This document shows, piece by piece, positions 1-8,486 of a stretch of 64,000 bases of DNA. Source of the stretch: Schlesneria sphaerica. Lineage in GTDB: Bacteria; Planctomycetota; Planctomycetia; Planctomycetales; Planctomycetaceae. The DNA lies in contig NZ_CP172346.1 of assembly GCF_044336245.1 (NCBI RefSeq), forward strand, positions 558,001-622,000. Direction: 5' to 3'. A model generated the notes under the pieces. That model searched no databases. It saw nothing but the letters and a program-made list of their open reading frames with translations, and had not been told where the DNA came from. Both the position numbers and the translations under genes were made by a program. The first letter of the stretch is position 1. Each line of letters starts with the position of its first letter.

Positions 1-280
1 CTTCCTTCAGCAGTTCAACCTGCGGGCGAAGGTCTTCCGGCATCTCCTTGCGGTTCGCTTTATACTGAGAATAGAGAGCGTCGCGTGTCCCGGGACCTGA
101 TGAGTCCATCGCGCAGATCAGCCATGCCGGCTGATGTACCTTCAACAGCGTGATGAGATCTCGACTGAAGCCGAATACGGCGTTCGTCGGCAATCCCGCC
201 GGACTGGTCATCGGCGGGATTGCGTGAAACACCTGGAACATCAACGAGAACGTATCAATCAGGTAGACAGTACCGCTCAT
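1..280 (-). CDS. polA: DNA polymerase I, N-terminal part (cut by window edge)
   Basis: Translating the minus strand from the ATG at 280 gives a 93-residue open frame that runs off the window. It starts MSGTVYLIDTFSLMFQVFHA and later has SSGPGTRDALYSQYKANR followed by PEDLRPQVELLKE. This is the classic start of the 5'-3' exonuclease (FEN-like) domain of PolA: the early Asp in LIDTF is a metal ligand, and the R-x3-YK-x-NR segment belongs to the helical arch. The enzyme removes RNA primers and fills gaps in replication and excision repair. The ATG overlaps the TGA of the upstream dehydratase in an ATGA junction, so translation is probably coupled. Whether polymerase and proofreading domains follow cannot be seen. 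Confidence 0.85.
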   Translation of the reverse strand, partial: MSGTVYLIDTFSLMFQVFHAIPPMTSPAGLPTNAVFGFSRDLITLLKVHQPAWLICAMDSSGPGTRDALYSQYKANRKEMPEDLRPQVELLKE

Positions 281-2322
281 TCCTGACTCGCCAATCCCGC
301 TTCCAGCGCGGCCGCGATTTTATCAACGTCATAAACACACCCCGCCCAGGTTCCTCCCCCGGCCCGCTGCAGCAATGCCCAGAGCCTTGTTTCCGGTGGC
401 AGATTCGGATCAGCATGAAGTGGAAGTGTCGGCTGGCGTTCCGCCAGGATCATCCCCCCTTCTTCCGGGGTCACTTCACAGCCGTCGGTCCCGACGAAGT
501 TGAGTGATCCGGTCAGATTGCGGGTGTCGATCTCGATCTGAATCAGGTCACCGTCCCGCAGCTTTCCAATCGGACCGCCGTCCAGCGCTTCCGGGCCGAC
601 ATGACCGATACAGGCACCGGTCGAGACACCTGAGAACCGGGCATCCGTGATCAGGGCCACATGCTTCCCAAAGGGCAAATAACGGAGCGCCGAAGTGATC
701 TGATATGTCTCTTCCATACCGCAGCCCATCGGACCACGGCACATCAGGACGATCACGTCCCCTTCCTTGATCGGGGCCAGATTTTCTGTGGGAACTCCCC
801 CTGCACTTCGCAGTGCAGCAGCAGTTCCCTCTTTCGGTGTCCGCAGCGGGCGACCTTTGATCGCGGCAATGGCAGCACGTTCTGAGGTAAACACACGAGC
901 CGGCCCTGTCTTGCGATAGACTCCGTCGGAATCGACCACGCTTTTGTCGATCGCGGTGCTCTTAATGACGGAGCCTTCAGGAGCAATGTTTCCCACCGGG
1001 AACGTGACAGTGCTCGTCAATCCATGCTCACGAGCGGCCTTGGGAGACATGACTACCGTGTCGGGATCAACCCCATCGCGAGCCACAAGGAGTTCGCGAA
1101 GACGAACACGCCGCTCGGAACGCTCCCACCATTCAAGTACGTCACCCAGCGACTTGCCGGCAACCGTCATTGCGTCGAGTTTGAGCAAGCCAAGTTCTCG
1201 CAAGTGGAGCATCACTTCAGGTACTCCACCCGCCAGGAAGAATCGCACCGTCGGATGGCCGACCGGACCATTCGGCAGGCAGTCAACCAGTCGCGGCACC
1301 TGCCGATTCAGTCGGATCCAGTCTTCGACGGTCGGCCGCTTGAGTTTGGCCTCGAAGGCGATCGCGGGAATATGCAGCAAGAGATTCGTTGAGCCACCGC
1401 AGGCTGCATGAACCACCATCGCGTTATGCAGTGCATCAGCAGTGAGAATATCACGCGTGGTTTTACCCATGCGTTCCATTTCAAAGACGGCACGTGCCGA
1501 TCGACGCGCAATATCCAGCCAGATGGGCTGTCCCGAAGGTGACAATGCGGAGTGTGGCAGCGCCATCCCTAGTGCTTCGGCAACGACCTGGGCGGTGGCG
1601 GCGGTCCCCAGAAACTGACAGCCCCCTCCCGGTGAACCACAGGCGCGGCAACCCGCATCCGAAGCCTCTTCGAGGGTGATTTCACCATGTGAGAAACGGG
1701 CACCGATCGTCTGGACTTTCCCCGCATCTTCCCCCACCGCGGGAGGAAGCGTGACGCCGCCAGGGACGATGACACAGGGGAGCTGATCTTGCGCCGCCAG
1801 CGCGAGCATCATGGCGGGAAGCCCCTTATCACAGGTCGCAACCCCGATCACTCCCCGTCGCGTCGGCAATGAGCGGATCAACCGCTTCAATACAACTGCG
1901 GCATCGTTCCGGTAAGCCAGACTGTCCATCATGGCCACCGTTCCTTGTGAGCGTCCGTCGCACGGATCGCTGACATAGGCGGCAAAGGGCAGTGTCTCGA
2001 GCCGCTTCAGTTCTTCGGCAGCAGCCTGCATCAGCAGACCGACTTCGTAATGGCCAGTGTGATAGCCGAGTGCGATTGGCTTACCGTCTTCGCCGCGAAT
2101 TCCCCCTTGCGTACTGAGAATCAGAAACTGCTTCCGCAGGAGTTCTGACGGATTCCAGCCCATCCCGGCATTCTGAGTCAGCCCGAACAGATCGCCGCTG
2201 GGTGAGTTCAGCAACATCTCTTCTGTCAGTGGAAGCGATCCCTGGGGACCTTCACCTGTCGTCACTACTTCCCACAATGTTGCGTCGGCTGAATCCAGCA
2301 GGGTGTCGAGCGAACCGGTCAT
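277..2322 (-). CDS. IlvD/Edd-family sugar-acid dehydratase (YjhG/YagF type)
   Basis: This 681-residue protein is an Fe-S dehydratase of the IlvD/Edd family. Length and motifs resemble the YjhG/YagF subgroup, which removes water from sugar acids such as D-xylonate to give 2-keto-3-deoxy acids. Visible signatures are the Fe-S cysteine segments SDPCDG and ATCDKGLPAMM, a glycine/cysteine-rich ACGSPGGGC segment, and the C-terminal substrate/metal motifs TDARFSG and GHVGPEA. IlvD itself is usually about 560 residues, so the branched-chain enzyme is less likely. The gene is followed directly by polA with a 4-base overlap; no sugar transporter or dehydrogenase lies next to it here. The exact substrate is inferred. 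Confidence 0.8.
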   Translation of the reverse strand: MTGSLDTLLDSADATLWEVVTTGEGPQGSLPLTEEMLLNSPSGDLFGLTQNAGMGWNPSELLRKQFLILSTQGGIRGEDGKPIALGYHTGHYEVGLLMQAAAEELKRLETLPFAAYVSDPCDGRSQGTVAMMDSLAYRNDAAVVLKRLIRSLPTRRGVIGVATCDKGLPAMMLALAAQDQLPCVIVPGGVTLPPAVGEDAGKVQTIGARFSHGEITLEEASDAGCRACGSPGGGCQFLGTAATAQVVAEALGMALPHSALSPSGQPIWLDIARRSARAVFEMERMGKTTRDILTADALHNAMVVHAACGGSTNLLLHIPAIAFEAKLKRPTVEDWIRLNRQVPRLVDCLPNGPVGHPTVRFFLAGGVPEVMLHLRELGLLKLDAMTVAGKSLGDVLEWWERSERRVRLRELLVARDGVDPDTVVMSPKAAREHGLTSTVTFPVGNIAPEGSVIKSTAIDKSVVDSDGVYRKTGPARVFTSERAAIAAIKGRPLRTPKEGTAAALRSAGGVPTENLAPIKEGDVIVLMCRGPMGCGMEETYQITSALRYLPFGKHVALITDARFSGVSTGACIGHVGPEALDGGPIGKLRDGDLIQIEIDTRNLTGSLNFVGTDGCEVTPEEGGMILAERQPTLPLHADPNLPPETRLWALLQRAGGGTWAGCVYDVDKIAAALEAGLASQE

Positions 2323-2385
2323 ATGCCCTGATTCCTGAATAATTTGTAAGGGTCTTCGGACGGCGAAAGGGTTGATTCAAGACAA

Positions 2386-2416
2386 ACAGCCCGACGGATT
2401 CAAGCCGTCGGGCTGT
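2386..2416 (-). terminator. Hairpin terminator downstream of the alkyltransferase-like gene
   Basis: There is a perfect 12-bp inverted repeat, ACAGCCCGACGG (2386-2397) and CCGTCGGGCTGT (2405-2416), with a 7-base loop. Read on the minus strand it is followed by TTTGTCTT. This fits an intrinsic terminator for the minus-strand gene ending at 2492, insulating it from the dehydratase/polA pair. Confidence 0.7.
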
Positions 2417-2491
2417 GATCAATTGTTGCAGAAACCCGCCTGCATGTCAGGCGAGATTGTGCCGTAGAGGCATCTCACGCCAGACGAGACC

Positions 2492-2836
2492 TCAGGCCAC
2501 AACGTGGGTTTCCCATGAGAAGAGGGTATCATCCATGGTCACGACCGTAACCATATCCTTGCGCCCTTCAGCGGCAGAGACTTCGTACCCGCTGGAGATC
2601 AGTTGTTTGGCGTGCTCCGATTCTTTGGCGAGCATCCGATCATCGGGAATTGCTCTCCACCAGTGCAGGTGGGGCCAGTCTCGTTGAACAGCCGCCAGGC
2701 ATGTCATCAGCGTTCGGCCACCCGCGCCGGGCTTGAATCCAGCCCGAGTCGCGACTTGTGTGTAAGTCGCCAGTTTGTCCAGTCGTTTCAGTTCAAACAG
2801 CGCTTCCGCAACACCTTCAGCTCGAACAGACGCCAC
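2492..2836 (-). CDS. MGMT/ATL-like DNA-binding protein lacking the acceptor cysteine
   Basis: This 114-residue protein resembles the winged-helix half of O6-alkylguanine-DNA alkyltransferases and the alkyltransferase-like (ATL) proteins. Residues 20-60 contain the helix pattern LATYTQVATRAGF, then GGRTLMTCLAAVQ, then WWRAIPDDRML, where MGMT has PCHRV and ATLs have PWHRV. The nucleophilic Cys is absent, so it could at most bind alkylated bases and flag them for repair. The start is GTG at 2836, chosen because a strong GGAG lies 6 bases upstream. The gene stands alone, has its own terminator and is divergent from the gene at 3112. The family call is tentative because similarity outside these segments is weak. 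Confidence 0.45.
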   Translation of the reverse strand: MASVRAEGVAEALFELKRLDKLATYTQVATRAGFKPGAGGRTLMTCLAAVQRDWPHLHWWRAIPDDRMLAKESEHAKQLISSGYEVSAAEGRKDMVTVVTMDDTLFSWETHVVA

Positions 2837-3111
2837 AATTATCTCCTCTTCTTACGCTGTTTGGACTTCGGAAGAACTCCGAAAAGCAGATGCTACCGGA
2901 GTTGAATGAATGTCCCCCAGCTAGCCCATTCTTGAAATAGAGTCGAGCAGCGAAATCTCTTACGAGGCCGCTTGCCGCCTGACTGTCTCACCATTAGTGT
3001 AAGACCAAGGTACTCGAATCGTGAAATCGGAACAACCCTTGATTCACTCTTCCCGGTACTCCCCGCAGTCGTCTCTCGCGCTGCGGAATTGCAAATTCTC
3101 TAGATCAGGCA

Positions 3112-3654
3112 TTGGGAGATCCCCGTTTGAGTGAACCACAGCATCGGTGCGGCCACGACCATCACGATCATGAAACGTGCGGCCACGCTGCCCCCTCGAG
3201 CAAGCTCAACGACTACAGCAAGTTCGGCATTCAGTTCCAGTTCCCTTCCACCTGGAGCCTGGATGAGCAAGCCAGCGATGAAGAAGTGACCATCACTGTG
3301 CAAAGCCCCGGAACATCGTTCTGGACGGCCGTGATCTTCCCTTCCCGGCCCGATCCCGAGGAGGTGCTGAACACGGTCTCGGCCGCATTCGAACAGGACT
3401 ACGAGGGAATCGATGTCGTCGATGTCGTGGGCAGCTTCTGCGGATTCCCCGCACTCGGACGTGATCTCGATTTCGAGTGCTACGACCTGATCAACTCGGC
3501 GTGCCTCAGGGCGTTCCAAACGAGTGACCAGACCATTCTGGTCCTTTACCAGGGAACGGATCACGAACTGGAACAGACTCGCAAAGTGCTGGAAGCCATC
3601 TCGCTGAGTATGCGCTCGACCGATGACGATGACCTCGAAGAAGAACTGGAATGA
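3112..3654 (+). CDS. Hypothetical protein with His-rich N-terminus
   Basis: This 180-residue protein has a His/Cys-rich start (residues 12-25, CGHDHHDHETCGH) that may bind metal, then a compact domain beginning near SKFGIQFQFPSTWSL. That segment resembles PsbP/DcrB-like folds, which often open with a phrase of this kind. The C-terminus is strongly acidic (DDDDLEEELE). No signal peptide is visible. The start is uncertain: the listed start is TTG, no in-frame ATG or GTG lies nearby, and the frame is open back to a stop at 3040. Function is unknown. Confidence 0.6.
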   Translation: MGDPRLSEPQHRCGHDHHDHETCGHAAPSSKLNDYSKFGIQFQFPSTWSLDEQASDEEVTITVQSPGTSFWTAVIFPSRPDPEEVLNTVSAAFEQDYEGIDVVDVVGSFCGFPALGRDLDFECYDLINSACLRAFQTSDQTILVLYQGTDHELEQTRKVLEAISLSMRSTDDDDLEEELE

Positions 3655-3885
3655 CTGTCGAGCCCTGACTCGCACGTCTGACCGACATACTGATGCAAGC
3701 TGCCGTACAGTGATAACAAGGGGACAGCCAGGACGCTGAGTGTTCCCCTCCCGGATCCCACACCGCCAATCTCTTCACTCGATAAGCCGCCGGGTTTCGT
3801 CATCCAGTGAAATCAATTCCATCCCGGGAACCCCTCCGCTCTCGCCCGAGCTCGCAAATTCGCATCAGCGATATTTGATCTCGTT

Positions 3886-3915
3886 TTGACGAATCGCGCG
3901 CACTCGCTCTATAAT
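3886..3915 (+). promoter_or_regulatory. Sigma70-type promoter for the TPR gene
   Basis: TTGACG (3886-3891) and TATAAT (3910-3915) are separated by 18 bases, close to the consensus for the housekeeping sigma factor. Transcription would begin near 3922 and give a leader of about 150 bases before the ATG at 4073. The rest of the 3655-4072 gap shows no gene. Confidence 0.65.
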
Positions 3916-4072
3916 CGCACACCACTCAAAACGACTCCTCCTCACTTTTCGCCCTGAATCAAGTTGCCACCGATCCGAGCAGGCTTCGCAGCGTGATCTC
4001 TGCACAGTCAGCTCGTGCATGTTGTGTTCTGTGAACTCAAGTCCAGTCATCGAATGGCAGAGGTTCTTCAAC

Positions 4073-5026
4073 ATGAGTAATGCCAAAGCCCAGGGACTCT
4101 GCAAACTGGCAAGCGACTGCCTGCAGCTCGAGCAGCTTAAACAGGCCAAAGAGCTTTACGACAAAGCGATTGAGGTCGACCCCGACTGCATTGATGCTCA
4201 TGAAGGGATTGCGACAATTGCCTACCTCGAAGGGGACCTTGCCACCTCCGTAGACCGCTTCCTCAAGCTGACACTGCTGCAACCGCAGGAGGCACGTCAC
4301 CTGACGAACCTGGGAGCAATCTACAATCGGATGAAGGAACATCAGAAAGCGGTCGAAGTTTTGAGCAAGGCCATTCAGAAAGATAAGCGTTGCGTCGAAG
4401 CCTACTTCAATCTGGGAATTGCACAGCGAAAGCAGAATAAGTTGCAGCTCGCGATTTCGGCCTATCGAGAAGCAACTCGATTGAATCCCAAGTTTGCTGA
4501 AGGGTATCAGAATCTCGCGAATCTCTATGTGGATTCCGGCAACCTCCCGATGGCCATCATCTACTTCAAGAAGGCTCTGGAAGTTCGCCCGGATTTCGAC
4601 AAAGCCCGCGAAGGATTAAAGCGAGCCGAACGGGCATCGAACGCCGCAAAACATGACGAAAACCCCTTCGGTCGTCTGGTCAACGCCGAATCACGTCAAT
4701 CGAATTCTCAAGTGACCATGATGCGAGAGCTTTCTGAAGCCGAACGCTACGACGACCGCCACGAAGTCAAGCATCTCGCGGAGGAGATCGAACGCTTGTC
4801 CAAAGGGTGTATCGAGTTCTTGAAACAAAAGCTCGAACCCGCCATCATCGAACTGCAGCGAACAATGGCAGATGGATCGCAGTCACAATCTGCACTGGCA
4901 GAGGTGTCGGAAGAGTTTCACACCGCAGTGAACCAGTGGATGGAACTCCGAAAAGCGGTCAAACGCAAAATCAATGAGCTTCGGGGACATGAAGAACTGA
5001 TCAACGCCCCGGAAGTCAGCCTGTAA
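4073..5026 (+). CDS. TPR-repeat protein
   Basis: This is a 317-residue soluble protein built from about five tetratricopeptide repeats over residues 1-190. Typical pieces are AKELYDKAIEVDPDCIDAHEG, YFNLGIAQRKQNKLQLAI and AEGYQNLANLYVDSGNLPMA. A charged, largely helical C-terminal region follows. TPR arrays are protein-protein interaction scaffolds; no partner can be named. The start at 4073 is preferred over an upstream in-frame ATG at 4019 because AGAGG lies 9 bases before it. A promoter lies upstream and an intrinsic terminator downstream, so it is probably monocistronic. Confidence 0.85.
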   Translation: MSNAKAQGLCKLASDCLQLEQLKQAKELYDKAIEVDPDCIDAHEGIATIAYLEGDLATSVDRFLKLTLLQPQEARHLTNLGAIYNRMKEHQKAVEVLSKAIQKDKRCVEAYFNLGIAQRKQNKLQLAISAYREATRLNPKFAEGYQNLANLYVDSGNLPMAIIYFKKALEVRPDFDKAREGLKRAERASNAAKHDENPFGRLVNAESRQSNSQVTMMRELSEAERYDDRHEVKHLAEEIERLSKGCIEFLKQKLEPAIIELQRTMADGSQSQSALAEVSEEFHTAVNQWMELRKAVKRKINELRGHEELINAPEVSL

Positions 5027-5105
5027 TACTCGCTGGCGAGGCTCGGTTCGTCGGCCCGAGTCCAGTTCACGCTGGCACTTGATCTGCTGCTGTGCACTGC
5101 CCTGT

Positions 5106-5143
5106 GTCAGTGACCAATCATGGTCACTGACCGATCATTTTTT
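5106..5143 (+). terminator. Intrinsic terminator after the TPR gene
   Basis: GTCAGTGACC (5106-5115) and GGTCACTGAC (5122-5131) form a perfect 10-bp stem with a 6-base loop. A run of six T follows a few bases later (5138-5143). It lies between the TPR stop and the mogA start, which also argues against any mogA start upstream of 5172. Confidence 0.75.
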
Positions 5144-5171
5144 ACTCGAGATAGAAAATCAAAGCATTCGC

Positions 5172-5702
5172 ATGAAGGCCATCCGCATCGGAATTGTGAC
5201 CGTATCTGATCGAGCCAGCCGGGGAGAATACGAAGACAAAGGTGGCCCTGCCATCCGCGAGTATCTCAGCAATGTGCTCACCAGCCCCTTCGAACATATC
5301 GACCGAGTCATTCCTGATGAACGACCTGTTATCGAAGAAACCCTGCGTGAACTGTGCACCCGTGAAAAGTGTTGTCTGGTGATCACCACCGGGGGAACCG
5401 GGCCCGCCCTGCGCGACGTGACTCCCGAAGCGACCGAGGCGGTCTGCGAAAAGATGATGCCGGGCTTTGGTGAGCTCATGCGCAAAGTGTCACTGGAAAA
5501 AGTTCCCACCGCGATCTTGTCGCGCCAGACAGCAGGCATCTGCGGCCAAGCTCTGATTGTCAACCTGCCGGGTCAGCCACGCGCGATTCAGGAATGCCTC
5601 GACGCCGTTTTTCCCGCGATTCCCTACTGTATCGATCTGCTGGAAGGCCCCTTTCTGACGACGGATGAAACACGTATCAAAGCCTTTCGCCCCAGGAAAT
5701 GA
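5172..5702 (+). CDS. mogA: Molybdopterin adenylyltransferase (MogA/MoaB family)
   Basis: This 176-residue protein begins MKAIRIGIVTVSDRASRGEY, the usual MogA/MoaB opening. The family signature VITTGGTGPALRDVTPEAT (about residues 70-90) follows, then MPGFGELMR and the PGQPRAI loop. MogA-type enzymes adenylylate molybdopterin in the cytoplasm before molybdate insertion. Length matches the family (about 165-195). The start at 5172 is chosen because longer in-frame starts would lie inside the upstream terminator. The next gene follows after 6 bases, suggesting co-transcription. Confidence 0.9.
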   Translation: MKAIRIGIVTVSDRASRGEYEDKGGPAIREYLSNVLTSPFEHIDRVIPDERPVIEETLRELCTREKCCLVITTGGTGPALRDVTPEATEAVCEKMMPGFGELMRKVSLEKVPTAILSRQTAGICGQALIVNLPGQPRAIQECLDAVFPAIPYCIDLLEGPFLTTDETRIKAFRPRK

Positions 5703-5708
5703 GATCAC

Positions 5709-6005
5709 ATGCGCATTCCCATCCTTGTTCCCGATCTGCGCTGTGACAACGAGCCACTCTGCGTCAGTGGCTGGCTGGTGGACGAGGGGGACCTGATCCT
5801 GGCGGGCGACTTTATTGTCGAACTCAGAATCCCGGCAGTGACGTTTGACATCCTGTCAGAAATGTCGGGCCGGGTCGTCACGATCGAGAAGCTTGCAGAT
5901 AGCCCGATCAAAACAGGCGACATCCTCGGCTGGCTGGACGATGGTATTGACGAGGTCGTCCCTGCTGAGCAGGAAGACAACGACACACCAGAGCAAGAAT
6001 CGTAG
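5709..6005 (+). CDS. Lipoyl/biotinyl-like domain protein without the acceptor lysine
   Basis: This 98-residue protein looks like a free-standing lipoyl/biotinyl domain: CVSGWLVDEGDLILAGDFIVELR at residues 18-40 and LSEMSGRVVTIEKLADSPIKTGDILGWL after it. These match the E2-type hammerhead with its GD-x-I and SG-x-V turns. At the tip where lipoyl domains carry the modified Lys (usually DKA), this protein has PAV, so lipoylation looks impossible. A short acidic tail ends the protein. It lies 6 bases behind mogA. The role is unknown; a non-catalytic scaffold or a degenerate carrier are both possible. Confidence 0.6.
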   Translation: MRIPILVPDLRCDNEPLCVSGWLVDEGDLILAGDFIVELRIPAVTFDILSEMSGRVVTIEKLADSPIKTGDILGWLDDGIDEVVPAEQEDNDTPEQES

Positions 6006-6105
6006 TCTGCTTTTTCACACGGGGCGGTCGCCGGGGCCGTCCCAATTCCCATTCAGGTCTGCTCCTCTTCCGCGGCCCCTGTCCCTGATCGAACAGAATA
6101 TTCCC

Positions 6106-7524
6106 CTAGAAAAGATCAATCAGCGGTTGTCCCTCTTCCAAGAGATGAAACGGACGTCCCTGGTTGTCGAACGCTTCGAGATTCTCGATCCCCATCGCGT
6201 GATAGACGGTTTTGGTCACATCCGCAGGCGTGACGGGTCGGCTGGCAGGATATTCTGCCAACCGGTCACTCGATCCGAATGTTTGACCACCTCGAATTCC
6301 CCCGCCAGCCAGGACATCGGTGAGGCAGTGAGTCCAGTGGTCGCGCCCAGCTCCTTTGACGCCTCCCGAGCGAGGATCGCCGATTTTCGGAGTTCGCCCC
6401 ATCTCGCTGGTAACCATCAACAGGGTCTCATCCAATAGACCCCGATCAGCCAGATCCTCAATCAAAGCCGAGAATCCCCGGTCGAACTCGGGCAACAGTT
6501 CTTCTTTCAAGCAGCCGAAGTTATTGCCATGGGTGTCCCAACCACCGCCACTCAGACACTTCTTCGCTACGGCATCGTTCTCTTCCGACCAGAAGACCGT
6601 AACAAAGGGAACCCCTGCTTCCACCAGTCGGCGTGCCGCCAGTAGACTCATTCCATTCACGGTCTTGCCGTATCGCGCAATTGTCTCTGGCTTCTCGTGA
6701 GAAACGTCAAAGGCCCGGGTCGTTGCCGCGGACGACAACAGAGAGATCGCGCGCTGCTGCTGATCGTTCCAGGTATGCACACTGGCGAACTGATCCAGAT
6801 CGCGCCGAGCGGCGTCCAGCCCCGACAATAAGCCATTCCGCTGGCTGAATCGATTGGAGGTCACACCGGTCGTCAGCGCCAGGTCCGGCGCCTGAAATTC
6901 CGTCGGATTGTCGTTTTTACCGTATACGAACAAGGGATCGAACTTCACTCCCAGCTTGGCACCGAACTGGCCGGGCCGCGTGTAAGGAGCCTGACTCGGC
7001 TTGTAAGGCAACGATACAGCATTCGGCAGGCCCGGCCTTTGCGGACGACGCGATGCGACCACACTTCCCATGTAAGGCCAGTCATCAGGATACGGAGTGC
7101 GATTATTCCCCTGAATCAGAAATGTCGGGTCCGGCACATGGCCAGTCAGATTGTGGTAGTACCCAGCGTGATGATCATTCGTGTTGACCGTCGCTCCCAC
7201 GGAATTGATCAGAGCCAGATGGTGGGCCTGCTGCGCCAGCAGAGGAAGATGCTCACTCAACTGCACTCCGGGCGCCGACGTGGCAATCGGCTGGAAGGGG
7301 CCCCGATATTCCAGTGGAGCCTTGGGCTTCAAATCCCACATGTCCAGATGCGACGCCCCCCCGCACAGGAAAAACAGGATCGTCGACTTCGCAACTTTTC
7401 GGCCCGGCGAGGATGGCGTGGATGCTGCCGAAAGCGTCCGGCCGAACGAACTGACCGCCAGGCCCACGCTGGAAGCAACTAAAAAATCACGTCGTGAGTA
7501 CTTCCGAAAAGATTGATGATTCAT
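6106..7524 (-). CDS. DUF1501 family protein, Tat-exported
   Basis: This 472-residue protein carries an N-terminal twin-arginine signal (YSRRDFLVASSVGLAVSS, residues 9-26). DUF1501 signatures follow: FFLCGGASHLDMWDLKPKAP, then EHLPLLA and WPYMGSVVASR, then MVTSEMGRTPKIGDP and GRDHWTHC near the C-terminus. The family is sulfatase/alkaline-phosphatase-like in fold, very abundant in planctomycetes, and biochemically poorly known. It usually pairs with a DUF1549/DUF1553 gene, which is absent here. It lies downstream of the GntR regulator and the aminotransferase fusion on the same strand and may share their regulation. Confidence 0.88.
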   Translation of the reverse strand: MNHQSFRKYSRRDFLVASSVGLAVSSFGRTLSAASTPSSPGRKVAKSTILFFLCGGASHLDMWDLKPKAPLEYRGPFQPIATSAPGVQLSEHLPLLAQQAHHLALINSVGATVNTNDHHAGYYHNLTGHVPDPTFLIQGNNRTPYPDDWPYMGSVVASRRPQRPGLPNAVSLPYKPSQAPYTRPGQFGAKLGVKFDPLFVYGKNDNPTEFQAPDLALTTGVTSNRFSQRNGLLSGLDAARRDLDQFASVHTWNDQQQRAISLLSSAATTRAFDVSHEKPETIARYGKTVNGMSLLAARRLVEAGVPFVTVFWSEENDAVAKKCLSGGGWDTHGNNFGCLKEELLPEFDRGFSALIEDLADRGLLDETLLMVTSEMGRTPKIGDPRSGGVKGAGRDHWTHCLTDVLAGGGIRGGQTFGSSDRLAEYPASRPVTPADVTKTVYHAMGIENLEAFDNQGRPFHLLEEGQPLIDLF

Positions 7525-7606
7525 GGCTCTCTTCTATCGAACTCAATGTTTGTTGATCCCGGTTTGTTGATCCGGGTCACTCATCCCATAGCCTGTCGAG
7601 TTGCGG

Positions 7607-8338
7607 TTAATGCGAAACGTCCGTCGCCTCACCACTGCTCACACTCGATGCGGAATCGAGCGTAGATCGAATCTGAATACGGATCATTGATCGGGCCCGT
7701 TCGACATCCCGGTCCCGAATCGCGTTCAACAGCTCACGATGTTCCCAGCATACTCGCTCGGCCGCCGAAGGGGACAGATTGGTCGGTGGTGACTCTTGAA
7801 AGAACTGCACCAGAATCTGCTGCATACCGGCAATCATCCGGGACCCCGTCATCTCCAGAATCAGCGAATGAAATTTGATATCCAGCTCAACGGACTCCGG
7901 CGAGGCAGGATCCTTCAATACCGCCTGTTCGAGTTCGGCCTCGACTTCCGCCAGTCGTTCAATCTGTTCATCGGTCGCGTTACGGATCGCCAGTTCAATG
8001 GCTCCGACTTCCAAGGCGTAACGAAACTGTCCCAGGTCGTGCCAGTCTTCCGGTGACGTCACCAGTGAGGGAAGACTGTGCTGAAACAGGCTCAGTGGAT
8101 CCGGCCGCCGGACGATCAGGCCTTTCCGTTTACGTCCTTCCAGGATCCCCAGCGCCTGCAGTCGGCTGACCGCTTCGCGCGTCACCGTGCGAGAGGCTTT
8201 ATATTCATCAGCAAGCTGCGCTTCTGTCATAAAAAGCGCCCCCTCTTCCAACTGCTCGGACTGGATCCGCATCCGAATGATTCGAGCCAGTTCCCGGACT
8301 TGAGTTTCCGGCCGACTGGCCGATTCGTGACTCACCAT
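7607..8338 (-). CDS. GntR/FadR-type transcriptional regulator with FCD domain
   Basis: The N-terminal region (about residues 12-75) is a GntR winged helix: LAEEY-like spacing in TEAQLADEYKASRTVTREAV followed by LQALGILEGRKRKGLIVR. The C-terminal part is an all-helical FCD ligand domain with the His residues expected for metal/effector binding (FHSLILEMTG and WEHRELLNAI). Such regulators usually sense a small carboxylate and control neighbouring catabolic genes. The start at 8338 (ATG) is favoured over the TTG one codon earlier. It sits between the aminotransferase fusion and the DUF1501 gene, all on the minus strand, so those are the obvious targets. Confidence 0.85.
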   Translation of the reverse strand: MVSHESASRPETQVRELARIIRMRIQSEQLEEGALFMTEAQLADEYKASRTVTREAVSRLQALGILEGRKRKGLIVRRPDPLSLFQHSLPSLVTSPEDWHDLGQFRYALEVGAIELAIRNATDEQIERLAEVEAELEQAVLKDPASPESVELDIKFHSLILEMTGSRMIAGMQQILVQFFQESPPTNLSPSAAERVCWEHRELLNAIRDRDVERARSMIRIQIRSTLDSASSVSSGEATDVSH

Positions 8339-8486
8339 CAATCGCTCTCTTCCAGGCCCTACGTCAAAAGACTTCAGTCGTCATATCAACATCCCTGACA
8401 TCGGTGTGCCATCCTGCTTTCTTTGGTCGCCGCCAGTCTTGCCGAAAGCGACGCGAGCGAGGCTCGCGATCACAATCGGAGATCAC

